Shown here: piece by piece, positions 8,973-17,345 of the stretch
Layout of the letters: the number at the start of each line of letters is the position of its first letter
Numbering within the stretch: the stretch's first letter is position 1
DNA from: Gammaproteobacteria bacterium
GTDB taxonomy: Bacteria > Pseudomonadota > Gammaproteobacteria > Xanthomonadales > SZUA-36
NCBI GenBank assembly: GCA_030431095.1
Contig: JAUIJU010000009.1
Location: forward strand, 26,771 to 90,770
Reading direction: 5' to 3'
DNA: 64,000 bases
Position numbers and translations under genes: made by a program
Notes under the pieces: model-generated
What the model was told of the DNA's origin: nothing
The model's database searches: none
Seen by the model: only the letters and a program-made list of their open reading frames with translations

Positions 8973-10931
8973 ATGAAACGTGTTTTCGCCATCCTGGCGG
9001 CCCTCGTGCTGGCCTTTCAACTTGGGACGGTGCGGGCCGTGGCCCAGGACCTGGCCCCGCTGACCCTGGGGGCCGGCCTTGGCGATCACATGGTCCTGCA
9101 GCGTGGGGAGCCCGTGGTGCTGCACGGCACCGCCGCGCCGAACGAACGCCTGCGACTCGAGCTCGGCGAGGCGACCGTACGGGCCACCGCCGACCCCACC
9201 GGGCGCTGGCGGGCGCGGTTTCCGTCGCGTGACGCCGGCGGACCGGTGGCGCTGACCATCGAGGGCGACGGTGATCGGACCCTGCACGCCTCCGACATCC
9301 TGTTCGGCGACGTGTTCCTGTGCAGCGGCCAGTCGAACATGGCCTGGCCGGTGTCGGCCAGCACCGGCGCACCCTGGCCGGGCTCCGGGCCGGACCCGCT
9401 GATCCGCCTGCTGCAGGTCGGCCACGCCACCGCGCCGGTACCGGCTGAAGCCTTGACCGGCGACGTGGCCTGGCAGGTCGCCGACACCGGGTCGGTGCCG
9501 CCATTCTCCGGCGTGTGCTGGCATTTCGCGCTCAGCCTGCGGCAAGACCCGGACGTGCCCCTGGGCCTGGTCAACGCGTCCTGGGGTGGCTCGCGCATCG
9601 AGCCCTGGATTTCCGCCGAGGGCCTCGACGGATTGACGGCGTACGACGAGCGCCTGGCGCTGCTGGCGCGCTACGCGGATGACCCGCGCGCCGCGCTGGC
9701 CGAATACGGCGCCGGCTGGGAGGCGTGGTGGGCGGACCGCAACGGCAACCGCCCCTGGGCTGACGGCGCGGACGACGCGCTGCGCTGGGACGCGATTCCC
9801 GGCCAACTGGACAACTGGCAGACCTGGGGTGGCGACTGGACGCGCCTGACCGGCATGGTCTGGTACCGCAGCGGCTTCGAGCTGGATGCGGAGCGGGCCG
9901 GGCAGGACGCCACCCTGGTGCTGGGTCCCGTGGACGAGGTGGATGTCAGCTGGGTGAACGGCGGCTTCGTCGGCGCCCGTTTCGGCTGGGGGGACGTGCG
10001 GCGTTACCCGGTGCCGGCACAGTTGCTGCGGCCCGGCGCCAACGCGTTGGTGGTCAACGTGTTCAATGGCTGGGGCGCTGGCGGGCTGACCGGCCCGGCC
10101 GCGGAGATTCGCCTCGAGTTCGAGGATGGTCACAGCGTGCCGGTGGACGACGCCTGGCGCATTTCGCGGGTAGCGGACGGGCATCCCGCCGCACCGCAGC
10201 CTCCCTGGGAATCCGTCGGTGGCCTCACCACCGTGTTCAATGCCATGATCGCGCCGCTGCGCGGACGCGCCCTGGCGGGCGTGTTGTGGTACCAGGGCGA
10301 GTCGAACACCGGCGAGGGCCGGTCGTACGCACAGCTGCTCGAGCGCCTGACCGCCGACTGGCGCCGCCAGTTCGGCCAGGAGGGGCTGCCGTTCCTGGTC
10401 ATGCAATTGCCGGCCTTCGGTGCGCCGCACACCGCGCCCGGCCCCTCGGGCTGGGCCGAACTGCGTGACGCCCAGCGCCGGGTTGCCGCCAACGAGCCGG
10501 CCACCGGCCTGGTGGTGACCCTGGACCTTGGCGATACCTTCGACCTGCACCCGCCGCACAAGGCCGAGGTCGGTGCGCGCGCCGCCCAGGTGTACCGCGC
10601 GCTGCGGGGTGAATCGGAATGGCCCGCAGACGGCATCCAGCCGTTGTCGGCGGTGCTCGAAGACGGCGTGGTCGTGCTGCGTTTCGCGCCCGGCCAGGCG
10701 CCGTTGACGCCACTGGGAGCGGCCTGGGCGCATGGTTTCGAGTTGTGTGACGCGGGTGGCGAGGCGTGTCGCTTCGTTCCCGGCCGCGTGGAAGCCGACA
10801 CGGTGCGCCTGCAGGCGGGATCGGGTCCGGCCGCATTGTTACGGCATTGCTGGGCCGACGCGCCGTCGTGCAACCTGGTCGGCGCCGGCGGGTGGCCGGT
10901 CAGCAGTTTCGAGTTGGTGGTCAGCCGCTGA
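8973..10931 (+). CDS. Sialate O-acetylesterase-like / acetylxylan esterase-like SGNH hydrolase
   Basis: 652 residues with a Sec signal peptide (M-K-R-V-F-A-I-L-A-A-L-V-L-A) ending near A-Q-D. SGNH blocks are clear: the nucleophile Ser121 in S-G-Q-S-N-M, the W-Y-Q-G-E-S-N block, and D-L-H-P-P-H-K near the end carrying the catalytic Asp/His. An inserted jelly-roll segment (about residues 280-400) is typical of this long esterase family. Members remove O-acetyl groups from sialic acids or from hemicellulose. With GH67 alpha-glucuronidase in the same locus, deacetylation of acetyl-glucuronoxylan is the more likely job here (inference). Head-to-head with the isomerase-like gene; its tail overlaps the halogenase operon's last gene by 11 nt. 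Confidence 0.88.
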   Translation: MKRVFAILAALVLAFQLGTVRAVAQDLAPLTLGAGLGDHMVLQRGEPVVLHGTAAPNERLRLELGEATVRATADPTGRWRARFPSRDAGGPVALTIEGDGDRTLHASDILFGDVFLCSGQSNMAWPVSASTGAPWPGSGPDPLIRLLQVGHATAPVPAEALTGDVAWQVADTGSVPPFSGVCWHFALSLRQDPDVPLGLVNASWGGSRIEPWISAEGLDGLTAYDERLALLARYADDPRAALAEYGAGWEAWWADRNGNRPWADGADDALRWDAIPGQLDNWQTWGGDWTRLTGMVWYRSGFELDAERAGQDATLVLGPVDEVDVSWVNGGFVGARFGWGDVRRYPVPAQLLRPGANALVVNVFNGWGAGGLTGPAAEIRLEFEDGHSVPVDDAWRISRVADGHPAAPQPPWESVGGLTTVFNAMIAPLRGRALAGVLWYQGESNTGEGRSYAQLLERLTADWRRQFGQEGLPFLVMQLPAFGAPHTAPGPSGWAELRDAQRRVAANEPATGLVVTLDLGDTFDLHPPHKAEVGARAAQVYRALRGESEWPADGIQPLSAVLEDGVVVLRFAPGQAPLTPLGAAWAHGFELCDAGGEACRFVPGRVEADTVRLQAGSGPAALLRHCWADAPSCNLVGAGGWPVSSFELVVSR

Positions 10932-12450
10932 ACCGGCGCTCAGCGGCGGTGGCCGCGCAGTGGCGGGCGATAAAGTCGGCGTGTGGGGGCAGCTCGGCCG
11001 CGGTGTCCGCAATACGTGAATGCATGCGCTCCATCACGTCGGCCAGTTGCTCGCGGCTCATCGAACGGGTCACGGCGTCCACGCGTCGCGGCCGTAGCCC
11101 CTGGCCGAGCATGACGGCGGTCCAGCTGGATACGGAAAACAGGTCGTCGTCGTAACGGAAACAGCGTCCGCCGCTCTCGAACAGTTCGATCTTCCGCGCC
11201 AGGCCTTCGGGTGGCGTCATCTCGCGGCAGTGCCGCCAGAAGTCCGAGTCGTCGCGCTCGGTGACGTGATAGTGAAGCACCAGGAAGTCGCGGATTTGCT
11301 CGTAGCTGGACGCCATCAGCCGGTTGTATTCGGCGGTTTCGGCCGGCGCAAAATCCCGGTCGGGAAACAGCGCCAGCAGCTTGGCGATGCCAGTCTGCAC
11401 CAGGTGGATGGCGGTGGATTCCAGGGGCTCCAGGAAGCCGGCCGAGAGCCCCAGGGCGACGCAGTTCTTCTCCCAGAAGTTCCGCCGTCGCCCACTGGTG
11501 AAGCGCAGCAGGCGCGGCTCACCGCGCGCGGTGTCACCCAGATCGTCCATCAACTGGCGCTCGGCCCGGTGATCGTCGAGAAACTCACTGGCGTAGACCA
11601 GGCCGTTGCCCGTGCGGTGTTGCAGGGGAATGCGCCACTGCCAGCCGGCCTGGCGGGCCGTGGCGCGGGTGAACGGCGGCAGCGGGTCCAGCGCGGCCGA
11701 TGGCGCCGTGACCGCCCGGTCGCACGGCAGCCAGTGCCGCCAGTCCTCCAGTTTCACGCCCAGCGTCTCACCCAGCAGCAGTGAGCGGAAGCCGCTGCAG
11801 TCGATGAACAGGTCGCCCGCCACCGACACGCCGGAAGCCATCTCAACGGCCGTGACATGGCCGGATTCGCCGTCACGTCGAACCGAACGCACCAGGCCTT
11901 CCGTGCGCTTCACGCCCAGTCGCGTGGCATAGGCCCGCAGCGTGGCCGCCACCAGGCCGGCGTCGAAGTGGTAGGCCCAGGCCCAGTGTTCGAAGGGAAA
12001 GCCCTTGCCCCGTGCATCGCCGAACCGCGCCTGCCGCGCGGCCGCCGTGGTCAGCGACCAGTTCTCGATGGGCGGCGGGTCGGCCTGGTCGTGTACGTGG
12101 CGCCAGTAGAACTGGTGAAAAGGCACGCCTTCGATGTCGGCGCCGAAGCTGCCGAAGGGATGCATGTAGCGGTGTCCGCGTCGTGTCCAGTCGACGAACT
12201 CGATGCCGATTTTGTACGTGCCGCCGGTACGGGCCAGGAAGTCGTGCTCCGGAATCCGCAGCATCTGCAGGAAATGGCGAATCGGCGGAATGGTGGCCTC
12301 GCCCACGCCCACGGTGCCGATGGCATCGGACTCGACCAGTTCGATCCGGGTGTCCCCGGGATCCAGGAAGCGCCCGAGCGCGGCGGCCGCCATCCAGCCG
12401 GCGGTGCCGCCACCGACGATGACCACGCGTCGAATGCGGCGGTCGCTCAC
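10921..12450 (-). CDS. Flavin-dependent (tryptophan-type) halogenase, operon gene 5
   Basis: 509 residues from a GTG at 12450 that shares GTGA with the stop of the GH9 gene upstream. It has the FAD-binding G-G-G-T-A-G-W motif at residues 13-19, the active-site Lys K80 (equivalent to PrnA K79) in T-Y-K-I-G-I-E-F, the W-Q-W-R-I-P halogenase signature, and the conserved Glu in L-E-P-L-E-S-T. All features needed for HOX-based halogenation are therefore present. This clade (near the BrvH and Xanthomonas enzymes, from memory) tends to brominate indole-like substrates in vitro, while the native substrate is unknown. Last gene of a five-gene coupled operon with a GH9 cellulase. Confidence 0.93.
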   Translation of the reverse strand: MSDRRIRRVVIVGGGTAGWMAAAALGRFLDPGDTRIELVESDAIGTVGVGEATIPPIRHFLQMLRIPEHDFLARTGGTYKIGIEFVDWTRRGHRYMHPFGSFGADIEGVPFHQFYWRHVHDQADPPPIENWSLTTAAARQARFGDARGKGFPFEHWAWAYHFDAGLVAATLRAYATRLGVKRTEGLVRSVRRDGESGHVTAVEMASGVSVAGDLFIDCSGFRSLLLGETLGVKLEDWRHWLPCDRAVTAPSAALDPLPPFTRATARQAGWQWRIPLQHRTGNGLVYASEFLDDHRAERQLMDDLGDTARGEPRLLRFTSGRRRNFWEKNCVALGLSAGFLEPLESTAIHLVQTGIAKLLALFPDRDFAPAETAEYNRLMASSYEQIRDFLVLHYHVTERDDSDFWRHCREMTPPEGLARKIELFESGGRCFRYDDDLFSVSSWTAVMLGQGLRPRRVDAVTRSMSREQLADVMERMHSRIADTAAELPPHADFIARHCAATAAERRFSG

Positions 12451-14312
12451 GGCGCCGTGGCCTGGAGCCAGGCCGCAACCCATACCAGCGGCGCATTCCA
12501 GTTGATCGCCACCTCGTTCAGTGCATAGGCCTCGGCGTCGTCCGCCCAACACGCCAGGGGTGCGCAGTGGCCCCGCAGTCGCTTCGCCACGGGGTCGATC
12601 ATGGCCGTGTTGTTGGGTCCACCGGACAGGGCGCCGGGAAACGGCGCCGGATGCCCCTGGTCGTAGGAAGGCGCCCAGAATCGATGGTGCGGGTGTTCCA
12701 TGGGCCGTTCGCCGTAGCCGGCCACGTAGGAACGATCCAGGGGATTGCGCCCCAGCAGGTAGTCCATTACGTCGATCACCGCGTGGCGATAATGGTCCTG
12801 GCCAGTGAAATCGTGCGCCAGGGCCAGCAGCAGGGCGCGGTTGAGCAGATCGCTGTTCGATCCCCACGCCCAGTCCCCGGCGTCGCGGGGGATGTGGTAC
12901 CCGGTGCGTTCGCGTTCTTCGGCGAAGCGGTCCGCCGCCGCCACCAGCGAGCGGCGCAGGCGGTCTCGCTCGCCGGGTTCCAGCGCATCCGGATCCAGCG
13001 CCAGGGTGACCAGGCCCAGGGCCGCGGTGCGCGGCCATGCGGGCTGGCGCAGCAGCGGCTCGCGAAACGCGGGGTGTTCGCGCACCACCTCGGCATATTC
13101 GGCCTTGCCGGTGGTGGCCAGCAGTTCCGCCGCGGCCCAGAAGAACTCGTCCCCGAGGTCCGTGTCGCCGTACATGCCGCTGCCGGAGAACGCGGCCACG
13201 AAATAGACCTCGGGATTGCGTCGGGCCGCGTCCCAGGCGCGTTCGGCGGCGGCCAGGCAACGCCTGGAAAAGGCCATGTCGGACCCACGCCACAGACGGG
13301 CGCACTGCGCCGCGGTGGCGGCCAGGTTAAGGGTGGCGGCCGTGCTCACCGGGTACAGCACGCGGGGTTGCGAATCCTCGTGTGGCGCCATGGGCAGGGG
13401 CGTCCACTCGATACTGGCGACCTTGTGGTGCGCCATGCCACCGGCGTCGATGGTCGAGAACGACAGGCCGGGTCCGGCACGTTTCACCCCCACCGGCACC
13501 TGCGCGGTGGCGCCTTCGGGCGCCTGCATCCGCAACAGGAACTCCATTTCGAAGCGGGCCTCGTCCAGCAGGTCGTCGATCCCGTTGCCTGCCTCCGGAA
13601 TGCGGGCGACGCCGTCGGCGAACACGGCCGGCTCGCCGCGCAGGGCCTGGCGTTCAACGAAGTTCGCCAGGGTCCAGGTGGCGATACCTCCGTTGACGAC
13701 GTACTTGCCGTGGTCGCCGGCGTCGTACCAGCCTCCGGTCACGTTCAGTTCATAGTCGCAGCCGGGCCAGTCGTTGCCGGCGGGGTCCTCGCCGCTGCGG
13801 CAACTGGCCACCTCGTCGGTATGGGCGGCGGGCCGCGCCCAGGCGTCGCCGCCGGCCAGCAGGGCCTCGATGGGGACCCCGGCGCGGTTGTGATAGAAGT
13901 AGGCCAGCGCGTCGCGAGCGAGCGCTCGCCAGGGATCGCTGGTGATGTCGAACGGGTGGCTGTCGCCACATTCCGTGGTCACGCGGTAGGCGACTCCAGG
14001 CAGGCGCAGCGCCGAAAAATCCAGCTGGTGGACGGATTCGCCAGCCAGCGGGTCGGGGCCGAACACCATGCTGCGGCCCTCGAACACCACGTCGCCGCCC
14101 GCATCCAGTATGCGAAATTCGACCGCTTCCGTCGCTTCGCTGGGCAGGATCGCGCGCTTGGGCGCGCGCGGCTCGAAGGCCCGCTGGTTCAGGCGCACCG
14201 CCGCGCCCTCGGCCGCGCAGCCGCGGGACGGCTGGGCCTGGGCGGTGGGGACAGCCACCGCCAGTGAGGCGGCCAGCGGCAGAATCGCCGCGGTTTTTGT
14301 CAGGGCCTTCAT
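12447..14312 (-). CDS. Secreted GH9 endoglucanase, operon gene 4
   Basis: 621 residues. The ATG at 14312 shares ATGA with the stop of the preceding halogenase and opens directly into a Sec signal peptide (A-V-P-T-A-Q-A). An Ig-like CelD N-domain (about residues 30-125) is followed by the (alpha/alpha)6 GH9 domain. Catalytic motifs are D-A-G-D-H-G-K (D197 and D200, base), the R-F-W-A-P-S-Y segment in the active-site His region, and N-E-V-A-I-N-W-N near the C-terminus with acid E600. It should cut beta-1,4-glucan internally or processively. What is odd is its position: it lies between two halogenase genes with 4-nt overlaps at both ends, so it cannot be expressed without them. Confidence 0.93.
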   Translation of the reverse strand: MKALTKTAAILPLAASLAVAVPTAQAQPSRGCAAEGAAVRLNQRAFEPRAPKRAILPSEATEAVEFRILDAGGDVVFEGRSMVFGPDPLAGESVHQLDFSALRLPGVAYRVTTECGDSHPFDITSDPWRALARDALAYFYHNRAGVPIEALLAGGDAWARPAAHTDEVASCRSGEDPAGNDWPGCDYELNVTGGWYDAGDHGKYVVNGGIATWTLANFVERQALRGEPAVFADGVARIPEAGNGIDDLLDEARFEMEFLLRMQAPEGATAQVPVGVKRAGPGLSFSTIDAGGMAHHKVASIEWTPLPMAPHEDSQPRVLYPVSTAATLNLAATAAQCARLWRGSDMAFSRRCLAAAERAWDAARRNPEVYFVAAFSGSGMYGDTDLGDEFFWAAAELLATTGKAEYAEVVREHPAFREPLLRQPAWPRTAALGLVTLALDPDALEPGERDRLRRSLVAAADRFAEERERTGYHIPRDAGDWAWGSNSDLLNRALLLALAHDFTGQDHYRHAVIDVMDYLLGRNPLDRSYVAGYGERPMEHPHHRFWAPSYDQGHPAPFPGALSGGPNNTAMIDPVAKRLRGHCAPLACWADDAEAYALNEVAINWNAPLVWVAAWLQATAP

Positions 14313-15808
14313 GCCGCGCAGTGCTCGGCGATGAACGCGCGGTGCCCCGGCATGTAATCGGCCGAACTGCGTATGGTTTCGCGAATCTGGCGCAGACGCT
14401 CGCGGGTCTCCTCCACGCTCATCATTTCCGCCACCGGGTCGTAAATGCGCGGCTTGCCGCACTGACCGGTCAGCACGGCGAACCAGCTGGTGTCGTTGAA
14501 CAGCTCCTCGCCTTCGCGGAAGGTTCGGCCGGTGTGGTTGTACACATCCAGCTTTTCCTGCAGGCGGGGCGGGATGTCCATGTTTCGGCAATAGGCCCAG
14601 AACGGCGTATCGTCGCGCTCGGTGGCGTGGTAGTGGAGAATCAGGAAATCCCGGATGTACTCGGTTTCCTCGATCAGCACCCGGTTGTAGCGCTCACGGT
14701 CAACGGCGGCGAAACTGCGGTCGGGAAAGTTTGACAGCAGCCGCGAAATGCCCGTCTGGATCATCCAGATGCTGGTCGATTCCAGCGGCTCCATGAAGCC
14801 CGAGGACAGGCCGATGGCCACCACGTTCTTTTCCCAGTAGCGCTGGCGGTGCCCGGTGGTGAAGCGCAAGCCGCGCGGTTCGGACAGGGGTTCGCCATCC
14901 AGGTTGTCGAGGAGGATGGCGGTCGCCTCGTCCTCGCTCATGTGGTCGGCGCTGTAGACGTGGCCGTTGCCGATACGGTGCTGCAGTGGAATGCGCCATT
15001 GCCAGCCTGCGCCGTGGGCGGTGGAGCGGGTATACGGGGTCATGGCGTCCACGCTCTCGCAGGGCGCCACCACGGCGCGGTTGCAGGGCAGCCAGTGCGA
15101 CCAGTCGACGAAATCGATACCCAGTGTCTGCGCGATCAGCAGGCCGCGGAAACCGGAGCAGTCAATGAACAGTTCCCCGCAAACCTCACTGCCGTCTTCG
15201 AGCTCCACCGCGGTGACGAAACCCGAGACGCCGTCCTGGTGAACCTGCGTGATACGCCCCTCGCGGCGCACCACGCCATGGGATTCGGCCTGTTCGCGCA
15301 GGTACAGGGCGTACAGGCCGGCATCGAAATGAAACGCATAGGCAATTTCCGACAACGGTGAACGGCCGGCGTCGATGGGTCGCATGAACTTGTTGTCGTA
15401 CGCGGCCAGGGCGTTCAGGGAGTAGTCGTCCAGGCTGTGCGGGTCGCCCAGTTGGTGCATGCGCTGCCAGAACGCGTGAAAGGACAGGCCCTGCATGTTC
15501 AGGCCGTACTTGCCGAAGGGGTGCATGTAACGGTGGCCCAGGCGGCCCCAGTTCACGAATTCGATGCCCAGCTTGAACGTCCCCTTCGTGCGTCGCACGA
15601 ACTCGTCTTCATCGAGGCCCAGCATGCGGTTGTAGGTGCCGATCTGCGGAATGGTCGCCTCGCCGACGCCCACGGTGCCGATCGCGTCGGATTCCACCAG
15701 GGTGATGTCCGCGTATTCCCGGCCCAGCACCTTGCCCAGGGCCGCGGCGGTCATCCAGCCGGCGGTGCCGCCGCCGACGATGACGATGCGCTTGATTCGA
15801 TTGTCCAT
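14309..15808 (-). CDS. Flavin-dependent (tryptophan-type) halogenase, operon gene 3
   Basis: 499 residues from the ATG at 15808, seven bases after the stop of the preceding gene. It has the FAD motif G-G-G-T-A-G-W (residues 12-18), active-site Lys K79 in T-F-K-L-G-I-E-F, the W-Q-W-R-I-P signature and the Glu in M-E-P-L-E-S-T. All catalytic positions are kept. Its stop overlaps the GH9 start by 4 nt (ATGA). A halide must be oxidised with FADH2 and O2, so a flavin reductase supplied from elsewhere is required; none is encoded in this window. It probably acts in the cytoplasm, as no signal peptide is visible. Confidence 0.93.
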   Translation of the reverse strand: MDNRIKRIVIVGGGTAGWMTAAALGKVLGREYADITLVESDAIGTVGVGEATIPQIGTYNRMLGLDEDEFVRRTKGTFKLGIEFVNWGRLGHRYMHPFGKYGLNMQGLSFHAFWQRMHQLGDPHSLDDYSLNALAAYDNKFMRPIDAGRSPLSEIAYAFHFDAGLYALYLREQAESHGVVRREGRITQVHQDGVSGFVTAVELEDGSEVCGELFIDCSGFRGLLIAQTLGIDFVDWSHWLPCNRAVVAPCESVDAMTPYTRSTAHGAGWQWRIPLQHRIGNGHVYSADHMSEDEATAILLDNLDGEPLSEPRGLRFTTGHRQRYWEKNVVAIGLSSGFMEPLESTSIWMIQTGISRLLSNFPDRSFAAVDRERYNRVLIEETEYIRDFLILHYHATERDDTPFWAYCRNMDIPPRLQEKLDVYNHTGRTFREGEELFNDTSWFAVLTGQCGKPRIYDPVAEMMSVEETRERLRQIRETIRSSADYMPGHRAFIAEHCAA

Positions 15809-15815
15809 GCGGTTC

Positions 15816-17345
15816 TCAGTGTCCTCCGGGATGGGCCGGCCCGACACCCGGGGGTGCGATGCTGACCGATTCGACGGTTGATTCCAGGTCGCCGCCCGCG
15901 ACGTGCAGGCTGACCAGCGTGTCTTCGTGGGACGGCAGGGTTTTGAGGGCGCCCAGCATGAAGGCGCGGACCTTGTCGGCGTGCTCCACGAGTTGGCGGG
16001 TGCTCAGTCCCCGCACCAGCGGGCCGGGGTCGCGCGGCGTGATGCCGTGGGCGTCAAACAGGGCCAGCCAGGCCTCCGGTTCATACGGCTCCTCGTCGTC
16101 CAGCGCGATGGTGGCGCGCGCGCGGAACACTTCCCGGCGCTGGACCAGCGAATCGGGCAGGTCGTTGCCGTCGAGGCCGTGGTGGGCAATGGCGAAGTCT
16201 CGCGCATGGTCCTGCTCGAGGCCGACCTGGCGATTGAATTCAGCCCGCACCGCGGCGCCATCGGGGTCGCCCGGTAACAGCGTGAGCAGCCGCTGCAGCG
16301 CGGTACGCGCGAAATGGAAGGCATCACCGCCCAGCGGCTCCAGCCACATCGAGGCCTCGCCCAGGGCCACGCAGTTCGCCACCCATGGCGTGGCTGCGCG
16401 GCCGGGCGTGTGCGATTCGTTGGTCACATGGTCCAGGGCCTCCAGGCCGGCCTCCCGCGCCAGCCGGTTCGGGGAACCGCCATGTTCACCGCGGTGAAAG
16501 TGGCTGACCTGGACAGCGCCATGCAGGGGCAGGTGTTCGGTCCAGCCACTGTCGTTCCGCTCCAGGTGGCGATACGGTGGCGGCACACCCAGGGTGCGGG
16601 CCGTCACGCGCATCCGGCCGTCGTTGGCCAGCCAGCGGCGCCAGTCGTTCCAGCGCCAGTCGTCGAGCAGGCCGGCCACGCGCGCTTCCGGGCCACTGGC
16701 GTCAATGAACAGGCGCGCGCCCAGGCGCTCGCCGTCGCCCAGCCGCAACGCATCGATGTTGCCCACGTCGTCGCGGTCCAGCCCGACGACCTCGCCGAAA
16801 TGTTCGGTGACGCCGAGCGCCAGGGCGTCTTCGCGCAACACCGCGCGCAGCCCCTGGCGTGACAGGTGCATGCCGTAGCCGCACGTGGACAGCACGCTGC
16901 TGGCTTCCCGCCCCGGCTGCTGAAAGCGGTTGGCCTGGGCCGCCAGCGCGGCCAGCGAGTAATCGGCCAGGCGCAGCGGGGCGCCGGCCTCGCGCAGGCG
17001 CAGCGCGATGGCGTAGAAGCCCACCGGGCCGATCGGCGCGCCGAACGTGCTGAATGGCTGGAACCAGGCCGGGCTCATGTTCGGCCACCCGCTCAGCGCG
17101 GCGCCGAACGAAAATGCGCCCTGTGCGCGGTTCACGCCCACCGCGTCTTCCAGTTGCAGGGCCGGGTGCCAGTTCGCGGTGTGCGGGCGCAGGGCGACGG
17201 CGCCGTGCAACGTCGTTTCCTCGCCGGGGCGTGACAGCACGCACACGGGTTGTCGCGGCCCCAGCACCCGGGCCAGCGAGCGGGCCGCCAGCCAGGCGGT
17301 GGCGCCGTCGCCGACCACCAGCGCGGCATGGCTTGCGCGATTCAT
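15816..17345 (-). CDS. Degenerate halogenase-like flavoprotein homologue, operon gene 2
   Basis: 509 residues, collinear in length with its active paralogues, but with key positions lost. The nucleotide motif is G-D-G-A-T-A-W, the active-site Lys is replaced by Ser (S79 in A-F-S-F-G), W-x-W-x-I-P has become W-T-E-H-L-P, and the Glu of L-E-P-L-E-S-T is Gly in L-E-P-L-G-G-D. The reading frame is intact over the full length and coupled on both sides (ATGA overlap with gene 1), so this is not a decaying pseudogene. It may be an inactive partner, a scaffold for substrate delivery, or an FAD oxidoreductase of new function. Halogenase activity by the known mechanism is unlikely. Confidence 0.8.
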   Translation of the reverse strand: MNRASHAALVVGDGATAWLAARSLARVLGPRQPVCVLSRPGEETTLHGAVALRPHTANWHPALQLEDAVGVNRAQGAFSFGAALSGWPNMSPAWFQPFSTFGAPIGPVGFYAIALRLREAGAPLRLADYSLAALAAQANRFQQPGREASSVLSTCGYGMHLSRQGLRAVLREDALALGVTEHFGEVVGLDRDDVGNIDALRLGDGERLGARLFIDASGPEARVAGLLDDWRWNDWRRWLANDGRMRVTARTLGVPPPYRHLERNDSGWTEHLPLHGAVQVSHFHRGEHGGSPNRLAREAGLEALDHVTNESHTPGRAATPWVANCVALGEASMWLEPLGGDAFHFARTALQRLLTLLPGDPDGAAVRAEFNRQVGLEQDHARDFAIAHHGLDGNDLPDSLVQRREVFRARATIALDDEEPYEPEAWLALFDAHGITPRDPGPLVRGLSTRQLVEHADKVRAFMLGALKTLPSHEDTLVSLHVAGGDLESTVESVSIAPPGVGPAHPGGH

